Source of the DNA: Euphrasia confusa | Taxonomy: Eukaryota; Streptophyta; Magnoliopsida; Lamiales; Orobanchaceae | Direction: 5' to 3' | Assembly (NCBI GenBank): GCA_954870475.1 | Contig: OX940954.1 | Span: 962,501 to 1,026,500 of the forward strand | Length of the DNA: 64,000 nt | Shown: piece after piece, positions 1 to 11,931 of the stretch | Layout: every line of letters starts with the position of its first letter | How positions within the stretch are numbered: position 1 is the stretch's first letter | The notes under the pieces: generated by a model | Database searches by the model: none | What the model was told of the DNA's origin: nothing | Seen by the model: only the letters and a program-made list of their open reading frames with translations | Program-made: the position numbers and the translations under genes

Positions 1-1574
1 CTTTTTTCCTCTTTGAAATTTTGTTTTCAATAAGAGAGGTATTGTAATGTGAGAGAAAATAAATGGGATGAGAAAATGAATTATATCAAGTGGGGTTGGT
101 TTATTAGTTGGTTTTTGATAAGGAGATTTTGAAAAAAAATGTATGGAGACTATAAATGTAAGGGTCTTTGCAATAGGGAAAGCGCGTGTGCTTGTCTACA
201 AATGTGTGTGATTCACGAAAATATGTTTCTCTCTAATCAAGTTTAAATTTGATAAGGAAAGAGGATGACGATTTTGTACTAAATTTTCTTTCGATTTCGT
301 CTCTCGTCTCGTAATATTGGTGTAAAGACACGTAGATGTTACACGGTCGAGTTGGATCATCCTAGCTAAGATCTAGTTAATCAACAAGAAGTAAAATTAC
401 TTTCTTTAAGAAAGTAAAATCGTGTTAATCAACAAGAAGTAAAATTACTTTCTTTAAGAAAATGAAACAAACAATCAAAGCAATAAGAATGTTCGCATTC
501 GATTTTCTTATAATACTACTAATTGTGAAGAAAATAAATAAACTCAAAATTTTTAAAAGAAAAATGTGAATTGGTAATTTATTCAAAAAATAAACAAATA
601 CTGTTAATTTCTTAAATAAATATAGCCAATAAGGACGTGACAAATACTAGGTGGAGTATGTGTTTGGTGTTCACGGCTGATACTTGCGCGTGAGTATCGT
701 GCATCACGCCTTGCCACGTGTTGCATGACATCATCAGCCACGCCCGCATCTTACGTGAGGAACTACGATCCTTGGCTTGGCCCGAGTTGATGGATGGTGC
801 GGGCCCACGTATTAATGAAGATCAATAAATAAATAAATAGAAACGCACGTGTTTTGACTTTTGACTTTATAGTATATGCAATAATTTCATCATAATTGAT
901 GGGCTGGATCGGCGGAGAATTCAAGAATGTGTACGGGCTTAAATCCTTATATGAGCTTTAATGAAATGGGCCAATTGGCCCACTATAGTGGCCCATTTTC
1001 TCAAACGTACATCAACTTAATGACTGCTTTGAAAAAAGCAACACTTTAGAGCACAAATTCTTAATGAAATTTTAGAATGATTAACTTACAATTGTTGAAC
1101 TCCATGTTTCAATTGCTAATAAATCATTTTTAGTTAATGTTCAAATCAACATGTACATATATTTTTGAATTTGACACATTCCAACTATATAATGTTTTCG
1201 ATTGAACGTATCTCAATTTTTGCAGTTGCAATAATTCATATAGTAAAAGAAATCTTAACATTATCAGATTACTAAAAATAGAAAAATTAATATACACTGA
1301 CTTGTCGTCGAATCTGTATTCCGTTATAAAAAACGAGATTTAGTCAATGCCACAAATGAAGCAATCCAAAACCCGAACCCTCAACCACAAACTACATTCC
1401 ATTAATATATCACATGAGGACATGTTTGCTTTTGCAATACATAGTTTGAATATTATGATATGATCTCTATCTACTTAATTGAGTACTACTACAAAATTTA
1501 AAACTTCAATTCAAGTGCTATAAATAGGGTTGATGTATATGTTATGTAATATAGAGTGAGTGCTCCTTGAGAAA
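1..1574. other. AT-rich intergenic DNA and promoter of first glycine-rich gene
   Basis: No convincing coding region was found; open frames here are short, AT-rich and lack homology cues. A likely TATA box (TATAAATA) lies at 1519-1526, about 50 bases before the start codon of the first glycine-rich gene. A near-duplicate motif (gttaatcaacaagaag plus aagtaaaattactttctttaag) recurs at about 376-460 as a small tandem repeat. Confidence 0.6.
1519..1526 (+). promoter_or_regulatory. TATA box of glycine-rich gene copy 1
   Basis: TATAAATA about 50 bases upstream of the ATG. The equivalent boxes of copies 2 and 3 lie at 2832-2839 and 5122-5129 inside a nearly identical context. Confidence 0.6.
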
Positions 1575-2106
1575 ATGAAGCGCAGTGAATGTGTTTTGCT
1601 CGGTGTCTTCTTCACCCTCGTGTTGGTCTCTTATGTTGCATCCGGTTACCCGACTCAAGAAGATCAAATAAAAAGTGAGCAAGCATGTATATATATATAT
1701 ATATACACACTCATGCAACTATATATATCAAGCTAGCTAGCTAGTTTGATCTTACACTTGCAAAGTTTAATATATTATGTGAGCTCTAATGTTAATTGAT
1801 TGTATATATGTTGTGCGTGCAGCCGCTGAAGTGGACCAAGTAGTCGTCGATCAAAAATACTCGGGTGGTGGTGGTGGTTACGGAGGCGGTGGGTGGGGTG
1901 GACCTGGTGGTGGTTACGGCGGCGGTGGGTGGGATGGTGGTAGAAGGGGTGGTGGAGGATGGGGTGGTGGAGGTGGAGGTGGTGGATGGGGAGGATGGGG
2001 TGGAGGTGGTTGTCGTTGGGGTAGCTGCGGCAGAGGGTATAGGTACCGGTGTTGCTCCACTCCTCAAGAGGCATTAGCCTTCATGCAAAATCAAGCACAA
2101 CCCTAA
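1575..2106 (+). CDS. Secreted glycine-rich protein, tandem copy 1
   Basis: Two exons, 1575-1674 and 1823-2106, joined in phase 1 give about 127 residues. Residues 1-24 form a signal peptide (MKRSECVLLGVFF then a hydrophobic stretch to VASG). After a short acidic linker comes a Gly-rich domain of GGGGW and GGGY units, then a Cys-containing tail (CRWGSC...RCC) and the C-terminal AFMQNQAQP that all three tandem copies share. The start is fixed by the conserved MKR...LLGVFF beginning. Family knowledge: plant glycine-rich proteins of this build are usually cell-wall or apoplastic; the function of this one is unknown. Unlike copies 2 and 3 it has a Cys-rich tail and lacks the GSGGDQSG repeat. I infer secretion from the signal peptide only. 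Confidence 0.85.
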
Positions 2107-2482
2107 TCAAGCATCATGTACTCATGAACAAGACATCTATCTATCTTATCTATCTCATATCATGTCATGCTTGCATGTTACATAAATAAAGTATGCAGTA
2201 GCAAGGAAATACTATATGATCATGAGGCAAATAAACTACTTAATTAATAATTTTTGTTTTGAAGATGATTGTGTTGTTATATTTATTTGTTTTGAAGATG
2301 ATTGTGTTTTTTTAAATGCACTTTAATTACCCTAATTTTAATATTTCAAAATGTTCAAACTATTAAAATCTTTAGTAAAAAATGCATTTCATCTCAACAT
2401 ATAGTTCATAGATAAAATAAATGTATTTTTAACTTTTTTTCAAGTAATTGTGATTAAAGTTAAAAAACTAGGTGAATAAAAA

Positions 2483-2898
2483 CATTGGTAAATTTATATT
2501 ATTAAAAATGAAATAATAACAAAATATTTATTTACTTTTTAAATTTTTTTAACTTTAAAATACATTTTTACCTCATATTTTTTGTTCATAAAATAACAAT
2601 TTTTTTAATTTACGTACATTTCCACCAATTAGTGCATAAATAGTTGGCATATATAGTAATATTTGGGACATTTATTTGTTATTTATGCAAATATAGTAAA
2701 TGAGTTGTAACAAGCTGTTAAATAATGAAATACCACATTTGTGAAAAATATTCCAAATTTATATTCTATCTTCATTATATCTTAATATGTAAAAAAAATA
2801 AAAGCAGGCCCACACTCACATGAGTCTTAGCTATAAATAGCTAGGGTTGTGAGGTATGTTGCATCATTCTCAAATTACAATTTACAACTTGAGAAAAA
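2483..2898 (+). promoter_or_regulatory. Duplicated promoter block of glycine-rich copy 2
   Basis: This block is strongly similar to about 4753-5170 upstream of copy 3. It includes a shared stretch around aaaagcaggcccacactc, the TATA box TATAAATA (2832-2839) and the leader. The likeness extends about 400 bases upstream, so the genes were copied together with their control regions. Confidence 0.7.
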
Positions 2899-3553
2899 AT
2901 GAAGCGAAATGCATGTGTTCCGCTCGGTGTCTTCTTCGCCATCATGCTCGTCTCCTATGTTGCATCCGGTCACCCGACTCAAGATGAGATCAAAAGTACG
3001 TGAGTATACACACAATTAGTACATGTCGTAATACCTTTGCATGTTATATATCATTGTTTGATCATGTATAATTTACACTTGCCAAGTTTAACTAAATATA
3101 TATTTATATTTGAGGACTAATGTTTAGTTTAATTATGTGCATGTAGCGGAACAAGTAGTCGATCAAAAAGAATCGGGTGGTGTTAATGGTGTTTATACTT
3201 ATGGTGGGTGGGGTGGTAGAAGAGGTGGATGGGGATGGGGTGGTAGTGGTGGTGATCAATCTGGCAGGTGGGGTGGAGGTGGAAGTAGGGGAGGATGGGG
3301 CGGCAGTGGTGGTGATCAATCCGGTGGATGGGGATGGGGCGGTAGTGGTGGACATCAATCCGGTAGGTGGGGTAGTGGAGGATGGGGCGGTAGTGGTGGT
3401 GATCAATCCGGTGGGTGGGGATGGGGCGGTAGTGGTGGTGGTGGTGGTCAATCCGGTGGGTGGGGTGGAGGATGGGGCGGTGGAGGGTCGAACACTCCTC
3501 CACAACCACAAGAGCCTGCAACAGCTTTCATGCAAAATCAAGCACAACCCTAA
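2899..3553 (+). CDS. Secreted glycine-rich protein, tandem copy 2
   Basis: Exons 2899-2995 and 3147-3553 (phase 1) encode about 167 residues. The signal peptide (MKRNACVPLGVFFAIMLVSY...) is followed by VVDQKESGG and then by imperfect copies of a roughly 13-residue unit, GWGWGGSGGDQSG, with DQ replaced by HQ or GQ in places. The tail is PPQPQEP-ATAFMQNQAQP. It differs from copy 1 by lacking the Cys tail and by repeat expansion. It is the most repeat-rich member, consistent with replication slippage. Likely apoplastic; no catalytic motif is visible. Confidence 0.85.
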
Positions 3554-5223
3554 TCATGATATATATATTTCATATCTTTAAATAAATAAATTATGGGAGT
3601 ATAGTTAAGAATTAATGTTGTTATTTGACCATTGATTGTGTTGTTACAATTGATTCATATAAGTAAACATTATATATCCGACTCTCACAATATTATATTT
3701 AATTTAGTTTTGAGTCAATCGTATGCATGCTAGCATAAACAAAAATGTGGAGCGACAAATAAATTGAGCTTATGTTTTAATTTTTTTTGTTTAAGTCAAT
3801 TGCAATTTTTGAGGTTGGAATCGAAGATTTTACGGTATTCAATTCAAGTGATCAACAAACTTAGCTAATTAACAACAGTTGACGTCAAATTAATTTTAGA
3901 AATTATGAAGTAGTCACATTTTAAAATTATCCATAAAAATTACTGTCACATTTTTTGAGAATTATCGGTGATCGACTGTCCCGAAGTAGATAAGTTTGAG
4001 TAAGGCCAAACTAAACTAAAGCCCAAGTCAAATAATTAGGTAAGCCCATAGCCATACTCGGTGCTTTTATGAGGGTGGACATGCGTCATGTCCCAATAAT
4101 TTATTTTCTTAACAGAACGGGATGATACGAGATTAACGTTTAAAAAGTTTCGTTTGACATTTTCCAATTTTGTTTGGGTTCGCGATGAAATTGAGATGTT
4201 CCAAAATTTAAATAAAATTATAAAATTTTCAATAAAATTAAATATTATCTACTTATAAAAACTAACTATCAAAATACAAAAAAAAAAGCTTTTTTTTTTT
4301 TTACAATTTTACTTTAATTTTGACCAAAAAGTAAAAGATACAAATGTATTTTTAAATTGAAAATTACATTGGTCTGAAAACGACTGGACTGAACTGAACT
4401 GAAACGATCTAAATTGAACTGAACTGAAGTGATCTGATCTGAATCTGAACTGAACTAAACTAAACTAAATTGATTTTCTTATAAATATAATAACAATTTT
4501 TATAAATTATTTAATATTTTTTTTAGAAAATATCAATAATATTGTGATATTAACTAGATTGTATAGTTAAAATTATTAGTTCAAATTATTTTATATTTAT
4601 TTTATTATAATTTATTTTGAAACGAATTTAATCGAGCTGACTGAACTCAAACGATCTGAACTGAACTAAAATGAGTTGAAATTAAGTCCAAAAGAACATG
4701 TTCTAAGTGATTGTGAGCAATGTTAAAAAAAGTAGTGAATAACTTTAAAAAAACATTGGTAAAATTATATTTTTTAAAATGAAAAATCAGAATATTTATT
4801 TATTTTTTAAAAATTTTAACTTTAAGATACATTTTTATTCGATATTTTTTGTTCAAAAATTAACATTTTTTTTAATTGGCATAATTAGTGCATAAATAGT
4901 TGGTATGAATGAAGTAATATATTGAGACATACTGTATTATGAGAGAATGTTTTATTTGTTATTTATGCAAATGTATAGTAAATGAGTTGTAACAAGCTGT
5001 TAAATTATAAATTAATTAAATACCACATTTGTGAGAAATATTCCTAATTTATATTCTATCTTCATCATATCTTAACAAGTAAAAAAAATAAAAGCAGGCC
5101 CACACTCACATGAGTCTTAGCTATAAATAGCTAGGGTTGTGAGGTATGTTGTATCATTCTCAAATTACAACTTACTTGAAAATATATAGAAAGTGCAGTA
5201 CCTCTCTTGAGATAAAAATAAAA
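3554..5223. repeat. Spacer with CTGAA-type simple repeat and duplicated flanks
   Basis: No gene was seen. About 3880-4070 (3' flank of copy 2) resembles about 6125-6320 (3' flank of copy 3), and about 4753-5170 resembles 2483-2880. These define a duplicated unit of about 1.6 kb. Between the units, 4376-4690 holds degenerate runs of ctgaact/gatctgaa with no counterpart in the other unit. Confidence 0.6.
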
Positions 5224-5791
5224 ATGAAGCGCAATGCATGTGTTTTGCTCGGTGTCTTCTTCGCCATCATGCTCGCCTCCTATGTTGCATCCGGTCACTC
5301 GACTCAAGATGATGAGATCAAAAGTACGCGAGCATACACACAATTAATCAGTACATGCCGTAAAACGTTTGCATGTTCTATCAAGTTTGATCTTGTAGAA
5401 TTTTTACACTTACAAAGATATATTATCTATATATATATGTGAGGAATAATGTTTGGTTTGATTATGTGCAGAGGATGACCAAGTAGTCGATCAAATAGAA
5501 TCGGGTTTTGGTGGTGGTTATACTTTTGGTCATCATCATCATCATTGGTGGGGTTGGCCTGGTGGTAGAAGGGGTGGATGGGGTGGAAGTGGTGGTGGAG
5601 GATGGTGGCCATGGAGGGGAGGATGGGGCGGTAGTGGTGGTGGTGGTGGTGATCAATCCGGTGGGTGGGGATGGGGCGGCAGTGGTGGTGGTGGAGATCA
5701 ATCCGGTGGGTGGGGTGGAGGGTCGACGAACCCTCCTCCACTACCACAAGAGCCTGCAGCAGCCTTCATGCAAAATCAAGCACAACCCTAG
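5224..5791 (+). CDS. Secreted glycine-rich protein, tandem copy 3
   Basis: Exons 5224-5323 and 5472-5791 (phase 1) give about 139 residues. It has the same signal peptide as copy 2 (MKRNACVLLGVFFAIMLASY). An upstream in-frame ATG at 5146 exists but would bury the signal peptide, so the MKR start is preferred. The mature part has DDQVVDQIESG, a short His run followed by WWGW (HHHHHWW), two GSGGGG-DQSGGWG units, and the shared tail PPPLPQEP-AAAFMQNQAQP. The His run may bind metal, but that is a guess. Exon 2 has no ATG of its own, so a scan for ATG-started frames misses it. Confidence 0.83.
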
Positions 5792-6747
5792 CTAATCATA
5801 TGATATATATGTCATCATGTTTATTACATATATTTAATTAAATAAACTATGATACTAGTTATAAAAGAATATAATGTTGTGTTTTAATCATTGATTGTGT
5901 CGTTACAATTGATTTATAAAAACTATGACCCTACCCTCGCAATATTATACTATTTAATTATATCGTTTAGTTTCCATAGTCACATGCATGTTTGTGTAAA
6001 CGGAAATGTTGACTATAGCGTTTTGTTTGAATATCATTGTACGTGATCATGGTTGATTAACATGTTATTGAATTACTGATTCGCCTATCACAAATTTGAA
6101 AATAAATAAAAACTATATACATAAATTGAGTCGAACTAATTTTAGAAATTATGTGCTTGCACATATTTTGAAAATTTCCCGGAAAAATTACCGCGACGTC
6201 ATTTTTTGAGAATTACCGGTGATCTTTAGTTACTGTCCGAGGTAGATTAGTTGAGCAAGCCCAAACTCAACTAAATCCCAAGCCCAATACTTACCTAAGC
6301 CCATACTCTGTGCTTTTATTCAGTGCCGAAATTCACAATTAATTAGAAAATTAAAAATTGAACTTCGGAAATCTTCTGCAACTCGAGGGTTCGCCGGAGA
6401 GCCCCTTTCCTCAGGTTATCGCTAATTATCTCGCCGGAAAATTCAGTTGATTAAATCTGTTCATTTGATATTCAGGGTTTGGGAGTATGCAATTTATTTA
6501 TGATTTCGTTAGTTTAAATTAATGTGAAATTTGGGTTTTTTTTTTCAATTTTTTTAAATATTTATTTTACGTTTTTTTTGCTTCGATTATGTTGCACCGA
6601 ATTGTGATTTCTGAGATTGTGTTGAATTTCTTCGGAATTTAATATTATTATTTAGCTGCAAAAACAGAATTGAATCCTAAAACTTAACAACTTGTTTTTT
6701 TTTTCCTTTGGTGTGTTTTTGATTATTCACAGGGTGTTAGGTTTCAT
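5792..6747. other. Spacer and 5' leader of the small membrane-protein gene
   Basis: The first ~530 bases resemble the 3' flank of glycine-rich copy 2. From about 6320 a leader begins. A leader exon ends at a donor at 6415 (tcag|gttatc) and the next acceptor is at 6731-6732 (ttcacag|ggtg), giving a leader intron just before the ATG at 6748. Confidence 0.5.
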
Positions 6748-7379
6748 ATGTTGAGAGAAATGCCCCATAGAACTCAACCGATGACCGCGCTTTTGCTCTT
6801 CACCGGGGCTAATGCTGTGTTGGTTTCGACAATTGGCCCTGTTTACGACTTCGTCTGCTTCCTTCCATATTGGGAAAGAAGGGTACGTTTCTCATGGTTG
6901 CTGTTGTTTTGCATTTGCTGTCAAATGCATTGAAATGGAGTTAATTTATTTGAGTCATTATCTATATTGCTAGTTTTTGGGACTTCTATATCAGCATTAG
7001 AAATCGAAGAATATGCGTCTGTTTGTGTCCTGATATACAAAATGACATCTGAAAAAAATCGAGGAATATACACTCTAGACGATTTTGTTATGCTGCCAAT
7101 ATAATCATCAAGACTATTTTTCGTAATAAAATGGAACATGATTTTGTTTTTACGTATTGCTTGCGAGTGAATATTGAAATAATTTGCAACGAAAAAGAAA
7201 TAGTACTATAAGTTTACATGTATTAAATATTTGTGACTTAAGTCTCAATAAATTAAGATCTGGTGATGCTTTTCAATAGTATAATTTTGCCAATTCGTTT
7301 ATGTATTGTTGTTCCTCCCTCAACTCAGAGAGAAGGTCGTCTCTTGGAGCGGGAAGCGGCCGCAATCACAGGTTTATGA
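6748..7379 (+). CDS. Small single-pass membrane protein, 61 aa, unknown function
   Basis: Exons 6748-6882 and 7329-7379 join in phase 0. The protein is 61 residues: a short basic head (MLREMPHRTQP), one hydrophobic segment (about residues 12-38, containing ALLLFTGANAVLV and STIGPVYDFVCF), the motif PYWERR, then a charged tail rich in Arg and Glu ending EAAAITGL. The second exon is too short to show as an open frame alone, but splice sites and phase fit. Short plant proteins with this TALLLFTG...PYWERRRE layout look conserved to me from memory, with no known role. A second Met at codon 5 could also start translation. Confidence 0.65.
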
Positions 7380-7989
7380 TCATCCTAAAGGTCACCAAAT
7401 GAAGGGTTTATATGGTCTTTTGGTTTTGTTGGCAATCGTCAATGTATAATTTCATTTAAATTGCATTTATATGATACAGTTTATGGTTTGAGGTAATGAT
7501 TTAGTTCTAAATTCTGAACATTGAGAGAAAGGATGAAGCTGGGCACGCAGGTTATATTAGTGGAACCTAACTTGAGTAGGTGCGACTGCAAGTATAGTTA
7601 GTGAACTTGGTGATTCTTCTCAGCTGAGCAAAGCACAATGTCGACCAGGAAAATTGTCTTTTCACTAGTTCGATTGTTTAATTAGTTTCGTCTGAAGTGT
7701 CGTGTATTTACTATTTAGGCAAGTATATTCTCCTGCAATTTGAAAAGTGGGCACACAGGTTGTATTAGTGACATTGCCATTGTTGGCATGTTAATTGATT
7801 GATTCCTTCCATTATTTACATTATTGAATACACCAAAATGATATAATTAAAAGAAAAGATTTAAGAAATCTATAAAGATATCTTGATCTTCCTTAAACAC
7901 ACAACACAATGATAACAAATGATCGTTTATTCGATTAACATGATTGATCGATAGATCGAACAACATGCAACACATCCATACATGCATAG
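7380..7989. other. 3' region of the small gene; no other gene seen
   Basis: A pair of similar stretches (gggcac.caggtt.tattagtg at about 7541 and 7748) is the only structure noticed. No coding potential was seen on either strand. Confidence 0.4.
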
Positions 7990-8367
7990 TTATTCGTTGT
8001 AGCAACAACAACCAAACTGAGCGATTCGGTAGAAATTTCTATATTTATCGTGATAATAATATTCGCACGTATCTATACAATCGCAATCATTAGGAAAAAA
8101 TCCGCCAACGTAATCGCTGGGGCATGATGACGAAGTGCCCGTTAAAAACTTAAAATTATACGGTTGTAGTATTATCATATATATTTGAAGAGTGTAGGAA
8201 GGCATATTTCATTAATCAACAAATTCGTCGTAAAAAATAAACAGTCAAATCTTTCGACTCAACAACAATGATATATAATAATTATTGTTATTACCTGTTG
8301 AGACGATGAGCATGAACACGATAAGAAAAGTCATTGCAAATAGCTTCATCGGAGGAGACTTAGACAT
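7990..8367 (-). pseudogene. Cysteine-rich secreted peptide gene with broken exon phase
   Basis: Exon 1 (8367 down to 8295) encodes a clean signal peptide, MSKSPPMKLFAMTFLIVF followed by MLIVSTG, ending in phase 1 at a GT donor. The Cys-rich frame (stop at 7990) reads SSSCPSDYVGGFF, NDCDCIDTC and a terminal GCCCYNE. The only nearby acceptor (AG at 8149-8150, so exon 2 would start at 8148) puts that frame in phase 0, one base out of register. The close relative at 51231-51596 joins correctly at STG|G. Either the acceptor has mutated, leaving a pseudogene, or an unrecognised acceptor is used. It belongs to the plant defensin-like/cysteine-rich peptide class, normally secreted. Confidence 0.6.
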
Positions 8368-8913
8368 TAATATTGTGTTTTTCTTGCTTAGTTACTCCAA
8401 GTTACAGTATGTGTTCGTATGTATTATAAGACTTGCATTTCATTAGTCCTATATCTATAGTAGTACTGTACTATATACATTTCTTCTAGACTTTTCATTT
8501 TATTTTAAATAATTGCTGGAGTGCATTATATTGTTACCTAGCATTAATTTTTAAAGCACACCATTTACTTTATTAAATAACATTAAATTTATATTTATCC
8601 ACAATCTTTCACACTCCAGATTTTGTAATAAATTGTTGTAAATGATTTTACTCCCTTCACGTTATTAATTTATTATTTTCAACTATTTATTTTTTCCATA
8701 ATTTATCAATAATTTACTCAAAAGAACAATGCTTAATATGTCCGATCGATCAGAGACGCTGATGATATCTTGGCGAACTGTGAAAAATAAACAGAAATAA
8801 ATGCAAAATTATTTTTCTCTTGATTAATGTGGTTAAAAATTGATTAAAAAAATATAGATCAATAAAAGTTAGTTGTATTATGATGTAATAATTTCATGAT
8901 ATATATATAAACG
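8368..8913. other. AT-rich intergenic DNA
   Basis: This holds the promoter of the minus-strand peptide gene and the 3' flank of the GH31 gene. No coding frame or RNA gene was seen. Confidence 0.4.
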
Positions 8914-11900
8914 TTATACAATACCGTACTCTCTAAGGTTTTCAAGAAACCTTTTTCCGATTTCCGATCCATCCTTGACAAAAACGGCCGGATACCCCAC
9001 CCGTGCCTCGACCCAACTCTCTCGACCTTTCTCCGAGTACACTTTCCCTGTCCAAACATGTCTCCAATCACAAATCTCTCCTTTCGGAAAGTAAACTTCG
9101 ACTGCTCCTCTGTCTTTATCAAGAACCGGCGCGACTAGGATCTCTGTTCCTACCAGAAACTGCTCGTACGTTAGTGCCTGAACTCGTTCGTCTTCAGGGT
9201 AGTGGATGAACAAGTGCCGACAAACGGGCAAACCTCTTTCCGAGGCTTCCTGCATATATAGTCAAAACAGAGTTTTTTCAATCGTGTAGTTATAACAAAT
9301 GTTCGATAATTCGTTATATACCTTTACTAACTGTATTCGGTAAAAGTTCCACGCGTTGTATATCTTTGCGAACCGCGAAAAATGAGACATTGTTCTTCGG
9401 TTTGAGTAGAACTGAGTGTTGATGGATGGCTTGTTTCCCTGAGATCACAAATTAAGGGGCTTGTTTGTAATATTTTATAAATGTTGGGGGGTTTTCGGAA
9501 TATATATATACTTACTTCGTGTGTTCGGAATACGGTCGTGAAAGCGTTGAGCTCAGTCCATCGAAGCAGAAGCTCCTCGCTCCTTCGGTACTTGAGGAAA
9601 AACAAGTCGACAGCACAGTAACCTCCGATGTCGCTGTGGTTGAGGGCAAATCCGGAAATTCCCCCGCTGAGCAAGCCTATAACCGCGCTCTTTATCCCGT
9701 CGTTCGCCTGCCAGCTCACCATTTGGTCTCCTTCCCAAAATAGCCCTGCCCATCTCGGGCTGTTTCGAAACCCGGCCCGCATGAAGAACACCAAGCCCTC
9801 CTCCGGGTATTCGTCGACGAATTCTCGGTTCATCTTAGCCCACATTTCCGGGTACCTGTTGTGGGCAGTGATAGGATCTTCCCCTGAAAAAACTTTACTC
9901 AAATTACAAAACAACCCCACTTCTCTTTCATAATTACAAACTGCACCTAAGATCATCTCTAATTTTTAAGATACAACTCATACAAATGGACCTATTTGTA
10001 ATTTACAAAGAATCTAAGGGGTAGTTTGTAATTTACCTGAATAGAGGCGGGCGTCGACCGGAAGCCCTTCGCCGAAATCGGCCATCCAACCCCCGACTCC
10101 ATCGTTCACCATTTCTCTCAGTATCTGTTTGAACCAACTTCCGGTTTTCGGATGAGTCAAATCCAACATCCCAACATCGAAAGCCGTATTAGGTACTGCA
10201 TACACTTTTCCTCTACTATCCCTCACTAAGATCCCTAGCTCCTTCGCCTCCTCGTAAAGGTTTCTTCGCACGTTCGCCTTCTCATCCACCTTCATTAAAC
10301 CAAGATTGATTATAAACAAAAATAGAAAAACCGTAAACTCGTTTTTTTTTTTTTTTTATATATACACGAACCGGAGCTAAACAAGGATTGCAATATGTCA
10401 TCACTTTAATACGATAAGAGTCGAGGTCTTTTATCAGCTGTCGCCATCCGGAGTACCTAGTCGAGTCCACTTCCCAATTCCACCACAGCTGCGAACCGAT
10501 AACCGTTTTCCTTTGCCCGACCCAATCCTGCATATCACTCACTCGACTCATTTTCATCGGAGAAAAAAAAAAAAAAAAAAAAAACGTACTTGCAACCAAA
10601 ATGCGGATATCGGAGTATCCATGGCTCGAAGCTCGTCCCAGATACTGCGAACTTTACTCGTCCCGCCTTGCATTCCCACCACAGCTCCAGAGATTATCCA
10701 CTCGGGAAGAGTCTGAGGTCGACCGATGGCTTCTGTGAAGCGCTCGATTAGCTCGACAGGCGAGTTCCCGTTGAGTATTCTGCCTTCCATCGTATCTCCA
10801 TGCATCTGCAATCGAAAACCGAGTAATATTTGTATTCTTACTACAACGAAAGATCGATTATTATTATTATTACTTGGATTTGGACACAATTGTCATTTGT
10901 TAAGTCGAAAATCGAGTAGTTGTATCCTTCCAAGTAAAGACACCTCATTTTCGAGGTCATGTAGAAAGGCGAAGGCGCGTAAGTCGTGCACTCGTCGCCC
11001 CCCGCCCTGCATTCGAAACAGAGTTATTAATTATCCGATAAAAATCGAGTCTTTTGATCAGTAAATGTACCCATAGCTGACTAACTAAACTGAAGTTATT
11101 GGAACTAAATTACTATCATGCAATTTTGAAATGAGATGATAATAATAAAAGTAATCAAAAATGTCTGAATTGAAATGAAGTAAAAAAAAAAACAGAGCAT
11201 TATTATCCGATAAAAATCGAGTCTTTTGATTGTTATATGTACCTATAGCTGACTAAATTAGCCGCAAACGTGATCGGCTGATCGCCTCTCCCGATCCCTT
11301 GCTCCTGCACGAGTATCGGCACTCGTTTCCCTTTCAAGTCCATGTGCGAAAACTGCTCTCCAAATCCGTAGAACTTCTCGCCTTTTTCGCTCATATAAGT
11401 CAAGCACACTCTCTCGAAACCCGAACAATCATCGGTTTTTTCGACACTCAACCGAAACCCGACTCGGTTAGAGTTTATCTGATCGAACACCATCCGATAC
11501 TTTCCGCAACACCTCTCGTCTTCGAGCAGCAGCCTCCCTATGATCGCGACACGTGGCGATGAATCAAGAAGCGTCGGCTTGATCTCGTCGAGGGTTTGGT
11601 GAGTGGAGATGGAATGGACGTTCTTGTCCTTGATGAGGAATGATCCTCTGCTCTCCTCGATGACGGTGTCGGCCGAGGCGGCGGAGACGAAGGCCCGGCC
11701 CGGGACGGTTGACCATAAGGGTCTAGAGAGGTTGGAGTTGTGGAGAAGGGAGAAGGAGGTTCCATTCCATGTTAACTGAAAATCAGAACCGATGTTGAAA
11801 GTGTTTTGTGTAGGTAGTATTTGGGTGTTGGGAATTAGTGTTCCTTTGATCAAAGGCAGAGTCTTTGGTTTTGGAGGGAATGGGTTGTTCATGTGTTTGT

Positions 11901-11931
11901 GGTGTTTCTGAATTATTTTCAGAGATGACAT
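8914..11931 (-). CDS. GH31 family glycosidase, sulfoquinovosidase (YihQ)-like
   Basis: Eight exons on the minus strand: 11243-11931, 10874-11006, 10590-10805, 10372-10527, 10037-10289, 9516-9883, 9322-9438 and 8914-9249. They close in frame to about 755 residues. The N-terminal beta-sandwich part carries GEKFYGFGEQF and GIGRGDQPI. The catalytic barrel has QDWVGQRKTVIGSQLWWNW, the nucleophile Asp at about residue 469 in GGWMADFGE, and the acid/base Asp at about 535 in FWEGDQ. Their spacing matches my memory of E. coli YihQ. HSDIGGY follows. Family knowledge: YihQ-type enzymes release sulfoquinovose from sulfolipid glycosides; plant homologues are poorly characterised. No signal or transit peptide is obvious, so the location is unclear. 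Whether the substrate is really sulfoquinovose is inference. Confidence 0.88.

Noticed and set aside
1775..2077. Antisense and shifted frames over the glycine-rich repeats (also at 3104-3581 and 5427-5795)
   Set aside because: GGT/GGA codon repeats stay open in all frames; the frames give His/Thr/Pro or Val runs with no start context or conservation. Only the Gly frame joins the signal-peptide exon.
9327..9956. A single long exon for the GH31 gene across 9327-9956
   Set aside because: The conserved protein needs splicing at 9516 and 9883; the extra ends of the open frame are intron sequence.
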